This document shows positions 24,527 through 33,184 of a stretch of 64,000 nt of DNA, piece by piece. Made by a program: the position numbers and the translations under genes. The first letter of the stretch is position 1, and every line of letters starts with the position of its first letter. The notes under the pieces are model-generated. The model was not told where the DNA came from. It saw nothing but the letters and a program-made list of their open reading frames with translations, and ran no database searches. The stretch comes from Chryseobacterium oleae (GTDB lineage: Bacteria; Bacteroidota; Bacteroidia; Flavobacteriales; Weeksellaceae), in the NCBI RefSeq assembly GCF_900115055.1, contig NZ_FOVD01000006.1, positions 124,001 to 188,000 of the forward strand. The letters run 5' to 3'.

Positions 24527-26905
24527 ATGGAAGACAACAGAAAAAACGCAGGAAATAAGGGAAAAACCTTCCCTCTTCCTCCCAAAAAGAACAAAAATAC
24601 CTCTTGGAAAAGATGGGTTAAATTTATTTGGATTGGACTCATTGCGGTCGTTTTAGGTATTTCAGGACTTTTCTTTGCCGTTTCCCAGGGCTTTCTTGGA
24701 GAAATGCCGGATGTAAAAGAACTGGAAAACCCCGATATCTATGTGGCTTCTGAAATCATTTCATCAGACGGAGTTTTGCTTGGAAAATTTGAGAAAGAAA
24801 AAACGCAGCCTATCACCTATAAACAGCTTCCGCCTTATCTTATCTATGCTTTACAGGCAAAGGAAGATGAGCGTTTCAAAGAGCACTCAGGAATTGATTT
24901 AAAGTCCATTCTGAGAGCTGTACGATATGGAGGAGACAGAGGTGGGGGCTCTACGATCACTCAGCAGCTAGCTAAACTGTTATTTACCAAAGAGCCTTCT
25001 AAAAACCCGATCAAAAGGGTTATCCAGAAATTAAAGGAATGGTCTGTTGCGGTAAGTTTAGAAAAGCGATATACCAAAGAAGAAATCATTACGCTTTATT
25101 TCAACAAGTTCGACTTTACATACAATGCGAACGGTATTGAAATGGCTTCCAAGATCTATTTCAATAAAACCACTTCAGAACTTACACTTCCGGAAACAGC
25201 AGTTTTCGTAGCGATGTTAGAAGCTCCGATTGCCAATAACCCTATGAGAAATCCTGAACGTGCAAAACGAAGAAGGGATGTTGTTTTACAGCAAATGTTT
25301 GAAACAGGGTATATAGATCAGACGACTTATGACAAAGCAGTGCGAACACCGGTTGAGACAGATTATCACCCAATCAAAAACATCAGTGATGACTACTCTG
25401 CTTATTATAAGTTTTATTTAAGAAAAGAAATCGACAAATATCTTGAAGGTTATGAGAAAGAAACCGGCAAGAAACTTAATCTTTATAAGGACGGTTTAAA
25501 AATATATGTAACTCTTGACTCAAAAATGCAAAAATATGCAGAACAGGCTATCAAGGAGCATTTAACAGACCTTCAAAAAAGATTTGATGCAGAACAGAGA
25601 GGCAGAAAAAACAGACCGTTCTACTACCTTACAGATAAGCAGGTAACGAGTGTGATGAACCAGGCCATGAAGAGAACCGGCCGTTACAAGCAACTGAAAG
25701 CTGCAGGAGTTCCTGAAGATTCTATTTTAATGGAATTCCACAAACCTATCAAAACTTCCCGTTTTACGTGGAGCGGAGAGGAAGAGGTGGAAATGTCACC
25801 ATGGGATTCTATCAGATACCACAAACAGATTGCACAGGCAGGTTTAATGTCTATGGTTCCTGGAAGTGGAGAGATAAAAGCGTGGGTAGGAGGTATCGAC
25901 TGGCAGCATTTCCAGTATGACCACATCAAACAGGGGAAAAGACAAGTAGGATCTACCTTCAAGCCTTTCGTTTATGCTACCGCGATTATGAAACTGGGCA
26001 TGACTCCATGTTCAACGGTTTCTAACGGAACTTATGATCACAAAGGATGGCACGTTCCGGGAAGAGGAGGAATGCTTACCTTGAAAGATGCATTAGCCCA
26101 CTCACAAAACCCCGTAGCTGCACGTCTTATTGAAATGACAGGTGTTGATGCCGTTATCCAGACTGCAAGAGATTTGGGAGTAACAGAAGATATTCCGAGA
26201 AATAATACCATTGCCTTAGGTTCATCAGATATTACCATCTATGAAATGCTAGGTGCCTACAGTACTTTCGCCAACTATGGAAACTACAACAAACCGGAGA
26301 TGATCTGGAGAATTGAAGATGCCAACGGAAGGGTAATCAAAGAAGTAAATGTAGAGCCAAAAGAAGTCATGAACCCAATGTACGCATACACCATGATCGA
26401 ATTGATGAAAGGTGTTGCTCAATATGGTACAGCTTCCGGAGAACTGGGAAGAAGAGGAATCTCAAAAGGTGTGGAAATTGCTGCTAAAACAGGTACTACA
26501 CAGAACAACTCTGATGGTTGGTTTATGGGAATCACTCCTAAACTGGCAACAGGAGCCTGGGTAGGCTGGGAAGACAGAGCGACCCACTTCTTTGGAACCG
26601 GTGAAGGTCAGGGTGCTAAAATGGCATTACCGATCTGGGCGATCTTTATGAAGAAAGTCTGGGCCGACAAATCATTGGGAATTACCCCTGATGATAAATT
26701 CACCAGACCATCCGACTGGAAGGACGGATGTTCGAACCTGAAAGGATTAGGTGAAGGATATGGAGATGACGGAGGACTTCAGACAATTGACGAGATCAAA
26801 AACCCAAGACCTGCTGATCCTGCTCCAAAAAGCAATACAGATAAAAAAGAGGAAAACATCAATGACAATCTTCACTCCACCGATGAGGTAGATTTCAATA
26901 AATAA
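24527..26905 (+). CDS. Class A penicillin-binding protein 1A
   Basis: Bifunctional peptidoglycan synthase of 792 residues. After a basic cytoplasmic start and one membrane anchor (about residues 29-51), the GT51 glycosyltransferase has the catalytic glutamate motif KEDERFKEHSGID and RGGGSTITQQLAKLLF. The transpeptidase has Ser476 in VGSTFKPFVYA (SxxK), AHSQNP (SxN) and AAKTGTTQNN (KTG). The Asp/Lys-rich C-terminal tail is probably unstructured. It is third in the ricT-gldH operon, six bases after gldH, and ends at a hairpin terminator. It complements the RodA-PBP2 system encoded at 3-6 kb. Confidence 0.95.
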   Translation: MEDNRKNAGNKGKTFPLPPKKNKNTSWKRWVKFIWIGLIAVVLGISGLFFAVSQGFLGEMPDVKELENPDIYVASEIISSDGVLLGKFEKEKTQPITYKQLPPYLIYALQAKEDERFKEHSGIDLKSILRAVRYGGDRGGGSTITQQLAKLLFTKEPSKNPIKRVIQKLKEWSVAVSLEKRYTKEEIITLYFNKFDFTYNANGIEMASKIYFNKTTSELTLPETAVFVAMLEAPIANNPMRNPERAKRRRDVVLQQMFETGYIDQTTYDKAVRTPVETDYHPIKNISDDYSAYYKFYLRKEIDKYLEGYEKETGKKLNLYKDGLKIYVTLDSKMQKYAEQAIKEHLTDLQKRFDAEQRGRKNRPFYYLTDKQVTSVMNQAMKRTGRYKQLKAAGVPEDSILMEFHKPIKTSRFTWSGEEEVEMSPWDSIRYHKQIAQAGLMSMVPGSGEIKAWVGGIDWQHFQYDHIKQGKRQVGSTFKPFVYATAIMKLGMTPCSTVSNGTYDHKGWHVPGRGGMLTLKDALAHSQNPVAARLIEMTGVDAVIQTARDLGVTEDIPRNNTIALGSSDITIYEMLGAYSTFANYGNYNKPEMIWRIEDANGRVIKEVNVEPKEVMNPMYAYTMIELMKGVAQYGTASGELGRRGISKGVEIAAKTGTTQNNSDGWFMGITPKLATGAWVGWEDRATHFFGTGEGQGAKMALPIWAIFMKKVWADKSLGITPDDKFTRPSDWKDGCSNLKGLGEGYGDDGGLQTIDEIKNPRPADPAPKSNTDKKEENINDNLHSTDEVDFNK

Positions 26906-26925
26906 ATTCTCTTTTAGAAATACAT

Positions 26926-26960
26926 AAGACCTTTCAATAATTTGGAAGGTCTTTTCTTTT
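26926..26960 (+). terminator. Terminator of the ricT operon
   Basis: Arms AAGACCTT (26926-26933) and AAGGTCTT (26946-26953), then a T-rich tract. It ends about 10 bases before the selO promoter box. Confidence 0.88.
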
Positions 26961-26968
26961 ATAATTAA

Positions 26969-26976
26969 TACCTTTG
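26969..26976 (+). promoter_or_regulatory. Putative -7 box (TACCTTTG) of selO, leaderless arrangement
   Basis: Perfect TAnnTTTG match whose last base is only four bases before the selO ATG at 26981. With the usual start a few bases after the box, transcription would begin at or inside the ATG. No -33 element at standard spacing is obvious. Confidence 0.55.
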
Positions 26977-26980
26977 ATCT

Positions 26981-28522
26981 ATGAATATTGAACAGATCAA
27001 ACAACCTTTCACCGATATATTTCCAGGGGATCTTTCTGATAACCCGATGCAACGAAACACTCCAAAAGTTCTATTTGCCACTGTAAAGCCTGCCGGTTTT
27101 GATAGGCCAGAGCTTATTGCTTTTAATCAAACACTGTCAGAAGAAATAGGTCTTGGCCTCTATGAAGAAAAAGATCTGGATTTTCTTGTGGGAAACCATC
27201 TCCCTGAAAATGTAAAAACCTACGCCACAGCTTATGCAGGACATCAGTTCGGAAACTGGGCGGGACAGCTTGGAGACGGAAGAGCGATACTTGCCGGGGA
27301 AATCATCAATAAAGACGGAAAAAAGACGGAAATTCAATGGAAAGGAGCTGGTGCCACTCCTTACTCGAGACATGCAGACGGAAGAGCCGTACTGAGGTCT
27401 TCCGTACGTGAATACCTGATGAGTGAGGCAATGTACCATCTTGGCGTACCTACAACCAGAGCATTAAGCCTGGCCTTTACCGGAGAGGATGTCGTAAGAG
27501 ATATGATGTACAACGGAAATCCTCAGCTGGAAAAAGGAGCTGTAGTCGTAAGAACTGCTGAAAGTTTCCTCCGTTTCGGGCATTTTGAACTGATGTCTGC
27601 ACAAAGAGAATATGACACTTTGCAGGATCTGGTTGATTTTACAATTGACCATTATTATCCGGAAATCAAAGCAGAAGGCATTCAGAAATACAAAGAGTTC
27701 TTTGAAAATATATGCACCAGAACTGCAGACCTTATGACGGAATGGTTCCGCGTAGGATTTGTTCACGGGGTAATGAACACGGATAATATGTCTGTTTTAG
27801 GATTAACGATAGATTACGGTCCTTATTCCATGATGGATGAGTATGATCTTAATTTCACGCCAAATACGACCGATCTTCCGGGAAGAAGATATGCTTTCGG
27901 AAAACAGGGTCAGATTTCGCAGTGGAATCTTTGGCAGCTGGCCAACTCCCTTCATCCGTTAATTAAAGATGAAAAGTTTCTGGAGGATACTTTAAATCAT
28001 TATGGAACCTATTTCTGGAGAGCTCACGACCAGATGTTGTGCAAAAAATTCGGTTTCGACGAGCTTAGAGAGAGTGATGAGGAGTTTTTCACCAATTGGC
28101 AGGGACTGATGCAGGAACTTCAGCTGGACTATACTCTATTTTTTAACCAGCTTGAAAAATTAAATCCTGAAAGTGATATGAAATCACTTTTTGAAAAGGT
28201 TTCCTATGTCGTTTTATCTGACCAGAGGGTAAGAAAACTGGAAGATTTCGCTAAAAAGTATGAAGAAAGACTTTCATCAAATACCATTTCAAGAGAAGAA
28301 TCTTTATCGCTGATGAAATATTCAAATCCAAAATTTACCCTTAGAAATTATCTTCTTTACGAATGCATTGAGGAAATCAATAACGGAAGCACTGAAATAC
28401 TTGAAAGATTGACGAAGGCCTTAAAAAATCCTTATGAAGAATTATACCCCGAATATTCTGTAAAGAGGCCATCTGCCTATGATGATACTACCGGATGTTC
28501 TACACTTTCCTGCAGTTCGTAA
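26981..28522 (+). CDS. selO: Protein adenylyltransferase SelO (YdiU family)
   Basis: Pseudokinase-fold enzyme that transfers AMP from ATP to hydroxyl side chains of target proteins. The 513 residues include YAGHQFGNWAGQLGDGRAI, QWKGAGATPYSRHADGRAV and VHGVMNTDNMSVLGLTIDYG, the equivalents of the nucleotide and metal sites. The C terminus ends GCSTLSCSS. Cys511, third from the end, occupies the place of selenocysteine in animal SELENOO, so this is the Cys version. Substrates in this organism are unknown. The gene is monocistronic, and its promoter box lies so close to the ATG that the mRNA may be leaderless. Confidence 0.95.
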   Translation: MNIEQIKQPFTDIFPGDLSDNPMQRNTPKVLFATVKPAGFDRPELIAFNQTLSEEIGLGLYEEKDLDFLVGNHLPENVKTYATAYAGHQFGNWAGQLGDGRAILAGEIINKDGKKTEIQWKGAGATPYSRHADGRAVLRSSVREYLMSEAMYHLGVPTTRALSLAFTGEDVVRDMMYNGNPQLEKGAVVVRTAESFLRFGHFELMSAQREYDTLQDLVDFTIDHYYPEIKAEGIQKYKEFFENICTRTADLMTEWFRVGFVHGVMNTDNMSVLGLTIDYGPYSMMDEYDLNFTPNTTDLPGRRYAFGKQGQISQWNLWQLANSLHPLIKDEKFLEDTLNHYGTYFWRAHDQMLCKKFGFDELRESDEEFFTNWQGLMQELQLDYTLFFNQLEKLNPESDMKSLFEKVSYVVLSDQRVRKLEDFAKKYEERLSSNTISREESLSLMKYSNPKFTLRNYLLYECIEEINNGSTEILERLTKALKNPYEELYPEYSVKRPSAYDDTTGCSTLSCSS

Positions 28523-28610
28523 TATATAAAATACACCATTTCTGCTATTTAGATAGATTATTTCCACCATATTGATGTTTTTTTTATTATTTTTAGAAAA
28601 AAATATCATC

Positions 28611-29942
28611 ATGAAAAGAATTCTACTTTCTGTTACAGCATTATTGATCAGCTCTGCTGCATTCTCTCAATATTGGACCACTCAAAACTCAGGATTTGCA
28701 GCCGCTTCAAGAGGAATCACCAGCATGGAAGTCTTTGATGCCAATACGGTTTGGGCTTTTGCCTATAATGGAGTAACGACAACTGCCAACGTTCAGGAGT
28801 TTACAAAAACATCTAACGGAGGTGCTACCTGGACAGCCGGAAGTATCAACGTCGGCAATTCCGCTTTAAAAATCACCAACATCTCAGGCGTAAGCGCTAC
28901 AACAGCATGGGTGGGAGCTTTTGACAATACAAACGGATTGGGAGGTATCTGGAAAACTTCGGATGGAGGCGCTACCTGGACCAACCAACATATGCTAACT
29001 ACCGCAGGACAATCCTGGACCAACTACGTCCATTTTTTTGATGCTAATAATGGTATTATTGGTGGTGATCCGGAGAGTGGTGAGTTTGAAATTTATACAA
29101 CAGCCAACGGAGGAACAACATGGACCAGAGTTCCTGGGGCAAACATTCCAGATCCTCTGACAGATGAATACGGCTATAATGGCGGATATTATTCTGTAGG
29201 CAACAATATATTCTTCTATACAGGAAAAGGAAGAATTTACAAATCAACAGATAAAGGTTTAACCTGGACCGTATTAGCCACCAACTCTATCATAAGTGAT
29301 TTTGGAGGCGCTACTGTAAGCGGAGATATGGCATGGAGTGATGCAAACACGGGAATAATCGTAAGAAAAACGTTCACAGGTCAAACCCCTACCGGACTAC
29401 AGCTCCACAGAACAACAGATGGAGGCGCCACGTGGTCACAAGTTACTTTCACTGGAATTACCGCAGCCAATAACATCAGCGATATCACCTATGTACCAGG
29501 CACTAGTATTTTGGTAGCAACAAGTTCAGCAAGCACCAGCGGAGGTTCCTGGAAAAGCAACAACGGAACTACATGGACTGCTATAGACGCAGTACAGCAT
29601 TTAAGTGTAAAATGCTTCAACGCAAGCACTTGTTATTCTGGAGGATTCAACACATCTGCCACTGTTGGAGGAATGTTTAAGTCTACACAGGTACTTGCTA
29701 CATCTGAAGCAGTGAGCAAGGCAAAACAAATATCAGTTTACCCTAATCCTACAAAAGGGGAAATCAATATTAAAACGGAAGAAAAAATAAAAATGATTTC
29801 TGTCGTAGATATGTCCGGAAAAACAGTCATCAAGACCGATTCCGGCAAAACCGATCTATCTTCACTGCCAAAAGGGACCTATATGGTGAAAGCAGAACTG
29901 AGCAACGGTACATCGATAACTGAAAAAGTGATCAAACAATAA
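28611..29942 (+). CDS. T9SS cargo protein with Ycf48/BNR-like beta-propeller
   Basis: Secreted protein of 443 residues. The ATG at 28611 starts a good signal peptide (MKRILLSVTALLISSAAFSQ). An in-frame upstream start would add a hydrophobic non-signal stretch. The body shows repeated propeller blades of the sialidase/Ycf48 type, with TSNGGATWT, TSDGGATWT, TANGGTTWT, STDKGLTWT and TTDGGATWS. The last 80 residues are a type A T9SS sorting domain (ISVYPNPTKGEINIK, VVDMSGKTVIKT, LSSLPKGTYMVKAE). Its leader, sorting domain and terminator closely match those of the next gene, although the middle domains are unrelated. Confidence 0.88.
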   Translation: MKRILLSVTALLISSAAFSQYWTTQNSGFAAASRGITSMEVFDANTVWAFAYNGVTTTANVQEFTKTSNGGATWTAGSINVGNSALKITNISGVSATTAWVGAFDNTNGLGGIWKTSDGGATWTNQHMLTTAGQSWTNYVHFFDANNGIIGGDPESGEFEIYTTANGGTTWTRVPGANIPDPLTDEYGYNGGYYSVGNNIFFYTGKGRIYKSTDKGLTWTVLATNSIISDFGGATVSGDMAWSDANTGIIVRKTFTGQTPTGLQLHRTTDGGATWSQVTFTGITAANNISDITYVPGTSILVATSSASTSGGSWKSNNGTTWTAIDAVQHLSVKCFNASTCYSGGFNTSATVGGMFKSTQVLATSEAVSKAKQISVYPNPTKGEINIKTEEKIKMISVVDMSGKTVIKTDSGKTDLSSLPKGTYMVKAELSNGTSITEKVIKQ

Positions 29943-29966
29943 TGATCTTACTTTAAAGCATATTTA

Positions 29967-29996
29967 AAACTCACCTCTTCCGGTGAGTTTTTTTAT
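29967..29996 (+). terminator. Terminator of the beta-propeller T9SS gene
   Basis: Stem AAACTCACC / GGTGAGTTT followed by seven T. The arms are the same as in the terminator at 31067. Confidence 0.92.
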
Positions 29997-30202
29997 TCTA
30001 AAAATAGAAATTAAGAAATTCTTGACCAATTTCGCATTCCGAACACTCCTATTCTTGAAAAAGATGCTCGCTTTTCAATACAGCCTGTACGTTTTACATC
30101 TGCTTGCAATTATTTCTTTATAAATTGCAACAATTTATCATTTTTGTTAAATTTTATATATTATATTATTATTTTTCACTAATTTTAGAAAAAAATATTA
30201 TC

Positions 30203-31045
30203 ATGAAGAAAGCTCTCTTTTCTCTAGGTTTATTGCTTGCAATAACAACCTCTAATGCACAGACAATTCTATCGGAAGACTTTGAAGGTGCAACGTTTCC
30301 TTCTGCAGGATGGACCAGAACCCAAACAGTAGCCGGCAGACCCTGGCAGCTTACCAGCGCATTTCCTACAAGTACCTCCGGATTCCTTATTTCAGGAACA
30401 AAATCTGCTGGTGTAGATTACATCAATCAAAGTAATAATGCTACATTGGTAAGTCCTGCGTTTTCACTTGCAGGTACAACAACACCCGTTTTAAGATTCA
30501 AGGTAAAGGTAGGCTGGAATTATATGATCGGCCAAAATCTTGGAAATCTTACCGCTCAAATTTCAACCGATGGAGGTACAGCATGGACTACTCTTTGGGA
30601 TGAAGATACAGAAGCAGGATTTACAGATGACGGCGACAACAATCCGGCGACAGACCTTTACAACACTGTATCCGTACAGAAAGCGCTTACCGCTTATGCT
30701 GGGCAGGCTAACGTTAAAATCAGATTTCAGTACATCGCTAATGATGCAGATGCCATTTCTATAGACGACATTCTGGTTTTAGGAAACGCTACTTTAGGCA
30801 CTCAGGAAGCTTCTTCTAAGGCTAAAGACGCGGTAGCCCTTTATCCTAATCCTACAAAAGGAGAAATCAATATCAAAGCTGAGCAAAAAATCAAATCTAC
30901 TACAGTTTTCGATATGACAGGTAAGTCACTTCTTCAGAACGATACTGAAAAAGCAGATATCTCTTCACTTCCAAAAGGAACTTATTTAGTTAAAATCAGT
31001 TTTGCTGACGGAAGTACTTCTACAAGAAAAGTGATCAAGCACTAA
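30203..31045 (+). CDS. T9SS cargo protein with choice-of-anchor-J-like domain
   Basis: Secreted protein of 280 residues. The start at 30203 is chosen because it begins the signal peptide MKKALFSLGLLLAITTSNAQ. An upstream in-frame start would add 33 residues from the leader. The middle is a jelly-roll of the choice-of-anchor J/MAM type (LSEDFEGATFPSAGWTRTQ near the start, ISIDDILVLGN at the end). The sorting domain (VALYPNPTKGEINIKAEQK, FDMTGKSLLQ, SSLPKGTYLVKISF) is nearly the same as in the preceding gene. Function of the middle domain is unknown. It is monocistronic. Confidence 0.88.
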   Translation: MKKALFSLGLLLAITTSNAQTILSEDFEGATFPSAGWTRTQTVAGRPWQLTSAFPTSTSGFLISGTKSAGVDYINQSNNATLVSPAFSLAGTTTPVLRFKVKVGWNYMIGQNLGNLTAQISTDGGTAWTTLWDEDTEAGFTDDGDNNPATDLYNTVSVQKALTAYAGQANVKIRFQYIANDADAISIDDILVLGNATLGTQEASSKAKDAVALYPNPTKGEINIKAEQKIKSTTVFDMTGKSLLQNDTEKADISSLPKGTYLVKISFADGSTSTRKVIKH

Positions 31046-31066
31046 TCAACATCATCATAAAGATTA

Positions 31067-31097
31067 AAACTCACCAACCATGGTGAGTTTTTTTATT
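31067..31097 (+). terminator. Terminator of the second T9SS gene
   Basis: Perfect stem AAACTCACCA / TGGTGAGTTT followed by seven T. The next gene's promoter box overlaps its 3' edge. Confidence 0.92.
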
Positions 31098-31098
31098 T

Positions 31099-31106
31099 TA
31101 TTTTTG
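31099..31106 (+). promoter_or_regulatory. Putative -7 box (TATTTTTG) of the membrane protein gene at 31121
   Basis: TAnnTTTG match immediately after the terminator T tract, 14 bases before the GTG start, which predicts a leader of only a few bases. Confidence 0.5.
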
Positions 31107-31120
31107 CAAAAAACTGACAC

Positions 31121-32398
31121 GTGTCTTTTATTAAAACAAAACTCATCCACCTCTTAAAACAGGTCTTCCCTTCTTCTTATACAGAATTGGCGGTATTTAT
31201 ATTCTTCCTGACCTGTTACGGAGCGTTGGGCACTTATATTGCGCTTCATTACCGGATCATTTTTGACAGCAGAATTCCGTGGGATGCTTATTTCAGTTTT
31301 GACAATAAAGCAATCGTGATGACCGGTGGAAGTTTTGAAAGACACCCACTGGCCTATTACTTTTTCAACTGGGTCAGAGAGTTCTCCCTATTGATCTCAG
31401 GAGGAAAAATGGATGCTACCTTCAGACTTACCCTTGCCTGGCTCAGCAATACGGCCATCAGCCTGTGCATGGTACAGATTTTCAAATACCTGAAGAATAT
31501 CATCAGACTACCATTAATGATCAGCTTACTTATCATCCTGTTCTTCGGCTTATTTTCTACCAGCATCATTCTATCTTTTACCCCTGAAAATTTCACCTAT
31601 ACTCTACTGCTGCTAAGTATTTACAATTATTATGCAGCTGTAAAACTCAGAAAAGAGGAGAAAATACCCGGATCAGCACTTACGCTTGCCGGAATTACCA
31701 TCGGCGGCCTTACCATTACCAACCTTGTTAAGGTTTTTATTCCGGTACTCTTTGAAAAAAATCTATTTCGAAGCTGGAAAAAATTTGGAAATGCAGCTTT
31801 TCGAGTGATTCTTACCATAGCAAGTTTTGTATTTCTTTATCTATTAAGGATTGATTTTAAATATGAAAACATCTTCTCAAAAACCAACCAGCAGTATGAA
31901 AAATTCTCCAATGTAGAATCTATTCCGGATTGGGATATGATGCTTTCCTACTTTTTTGGCGGCAGTATTCTGTTCCCGAGTTTCATGACGACGGACAAAC
32001 ATAATATGAAAGGTTTCGATTTTAAAGGTCTTTTAATGGAGCCCTATTCGTCTTCATTTTGCTATGCTTTTATCATCATATTATTAGGGCTTATTTTGTG
32101 GAGTTATATTAAAAACTTCAGAAATAAACTGGTCCAGATGATCATCATTTCTTTTTTAGTTGACATTGTCATTCACTGCATCATGCGGTTTGGTCTCCAC
32201 ACGTCTTACATCTACGGAGGACACTTTGTTTTCGTGTATCCATTGCTTTTAGGCTGGCTGTTTTACGCTTATAAATCACAACCGAAGATCTTATCCTTTC
32301 TGATGATAACTCTGGTCATTCTATTCGTTTTCCTGCTGGCCAATAACCTGTACAGAATGTCAGATTTTTTTCTCTTTTTAGAAACTTACTATCAATAA
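31121..32398 (+). CDS. Polytopic membrane protein, DUF6080-like
   Basis: Integral membrane protein of 425 residues with about ten hydrophobic segments. Long loops lie after the first segment (HYRIIFDSRIPWDAYFSFDN) and around residues 250-300. The layout resembles lipid-linked-sugar glycosyltransferases of the GT-C type, and the sequence is tentatively placed in DUF6080. The acidic loop after the first membrane segment is where GT-C enzymes keep their catalytic Asp, here in FDSRIPWDAYFSFD. The start is a GTG, chosen because a promoter box lies just upstream and no better ATG is near. Substrate is unknown. It ends at a bidirectional hairpin. Confidence 0.6.
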   Translation: MSFIKTKLIHLLKQVFPSSYTELAVFIFFLTCYGALGTYIALHYRIIFDSRIPWDAYFSFDNKAIVMTGGSFERHPLAYYFFNWVREFSLLISGGKMDATFRLTLAWLSNTAISLCMVQIFKYLKNIIRLPLMISLLIILFFGLFSTSIILSFTPENFTYTLLLLSIYNYYAAVKLRKEEKIPGSALTLAGITIGGLTITNLVKVFIPVLFEKNLFRSWKKFGNAAFRVILTIASFVFLYLLRIDFKYENIFSKTNQQYEKFSNVESIPDWDMMLSYFFGGSILFPSFMTTDKHNMKGFDFKGLLMEPYSSSFCYAFIIILLGLILWSYIKNFRNKLVQMIIISFLVDIVIHCIMRFGLHTSYIYGGHFVFVYPLLLGWLFYAYKSQPKILSFLMITLVILFVFLLANNLYRMSDFFLFLETYYQ

Positions 32399-32424
32399 AA
32401 AAGCCGGGACAATTCCCGGCTTTA
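32398..32424. terminator. Bidirectional terminator
   Basis: Stem AAAGCCGGGA / TCCCGGCTTT between the convergent membrane protein and SPOR genes, with A residues on the left and T residues on the right. Confidence 0.88.
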
Positions 32425-32444
32425 CTTTTATATTTTTTGACGAC

Positions 32445-33002
32445 TTATCTCGCTTCTGAACAGAAAATTCTGTACTGTACTGCAATCGCCGATTTAAAGT
32501 ATTCTCTTATCTTCGACAGATCAGATGCTGCACTTTGTTTTGTGAAATAACTTCCTGCTAAAATTTTATAGTTAGGTCTCAAAGAAGCATCCGTTTCCAC
32601 TTTCAGGTTCGGGAACCTTTTTCTGAAATACGATTTCACCTCGTTGGCCTCTTCATTACTCTTAACCGTAGTGATCTGAATTTTGAATCCTAGAATCCTC
32701 GGATTTTTTCTACAAATCTCTGCATTGCTCAATTCTCTGCTCGGAATATAGATTTTGGGTGGTTTTGTGGTATTCACCATTCCACTATCGGTATTATTTT
32801 CTCTAACGGAAGAACCCGAAGGACCTCCGGCAGTCCTGGAACATTTATCTTCAATTCCTCCCAAAGCAGCACTTACTTTGGAATCCATGGTCATAATTAG
32901 CTCTGTTCCGGACAGTGTGTCTTTTTGAACAACCTGTTGGGCTTCAATACTATAAAACCCAAATAAAGATATTATTGAAAATATTTTGATTAAATTTCTC
33001 AT
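32445..33002 (-). CDS. Secreted SPOR-domain protein
   Basis: Exported 185-residue protein. The signal peptide runs to about residue 21 (IEAQ). A low-complexity Ser/Asn/Gly region (about residues 55-85) is followed by a C-terminal SPOR domain (about residues 103-180), with GFKIQITTVKSNEEANEVKS, FPNLKVETDASLRPNYKILA and GSYFTKQSAASDLSKIRE. SPOR domains bind glycan strands stripped of peptides, often at division sites. No catalytic domain is present, so this may be a structural or regulatory wall protein. It has a full promoter with -33 TTTG and -7 TAGATTTG. Confidence 0.85.
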   Translation of the reverse strand: MRNLIKIFSIISLFGFYSIEAQQVVQKDTLSGTELIMTMDSKVSAALGGIEDKCSRTAGGPSGSSVRENNTDSGMVNTTKPPKIYIPSRELSNAEICRKNPRILGFKIQITTVKSNEEANEVKSYFRKRFPNLKVETDASLRPNYKILAGSYFTKQSAASDLSKIREYFKSAIAVQYRIFCSEAR

Positions 33003-33017
33003 TTAAACTTGTTTCTG

Positions 33018-33049
33018 CAAATCTATTAAAATTAAAAAATTATACCAAA
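33018..33049 (-). promoter_or_regulatory. Promoter of the SPOR gene
   Basis: On the minus strand, TTTG (33049-33046), a 20-base spacer and TAGATTTG (33025-33018), 15 bases before the start codon. Confidence 0.7.
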
Positions 33050-33132
33050 CAACACTATTTAGAATCAATACAAATTAAACGTAAATGATATTTTCCCTTT
33101 TCCATATACCGTTAAATTCCTGTTAAAAATAT

Positions 33133-33140
33133 TATTTTTG
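33133..33140 (+). promoter_or_regulatory. Putative -7 box (TATTTTTG) of the act operon
   Basis: TAnnTTTG match 44 bases before the actA start codon. The -33 region is not a clear match. Confidence 0.5.
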
Positions 33141-33184
33141 CGGAATTGATTGGTTCAATATTTTACTAACATAAGATAATTTAA

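Noticed and set aside
30104..30202. 5' extension of the second T9SS gene
   Set aside because: It would place 33 leader-encoded residues before a proper signal peptide, and the shared leader motif is just before 30203.
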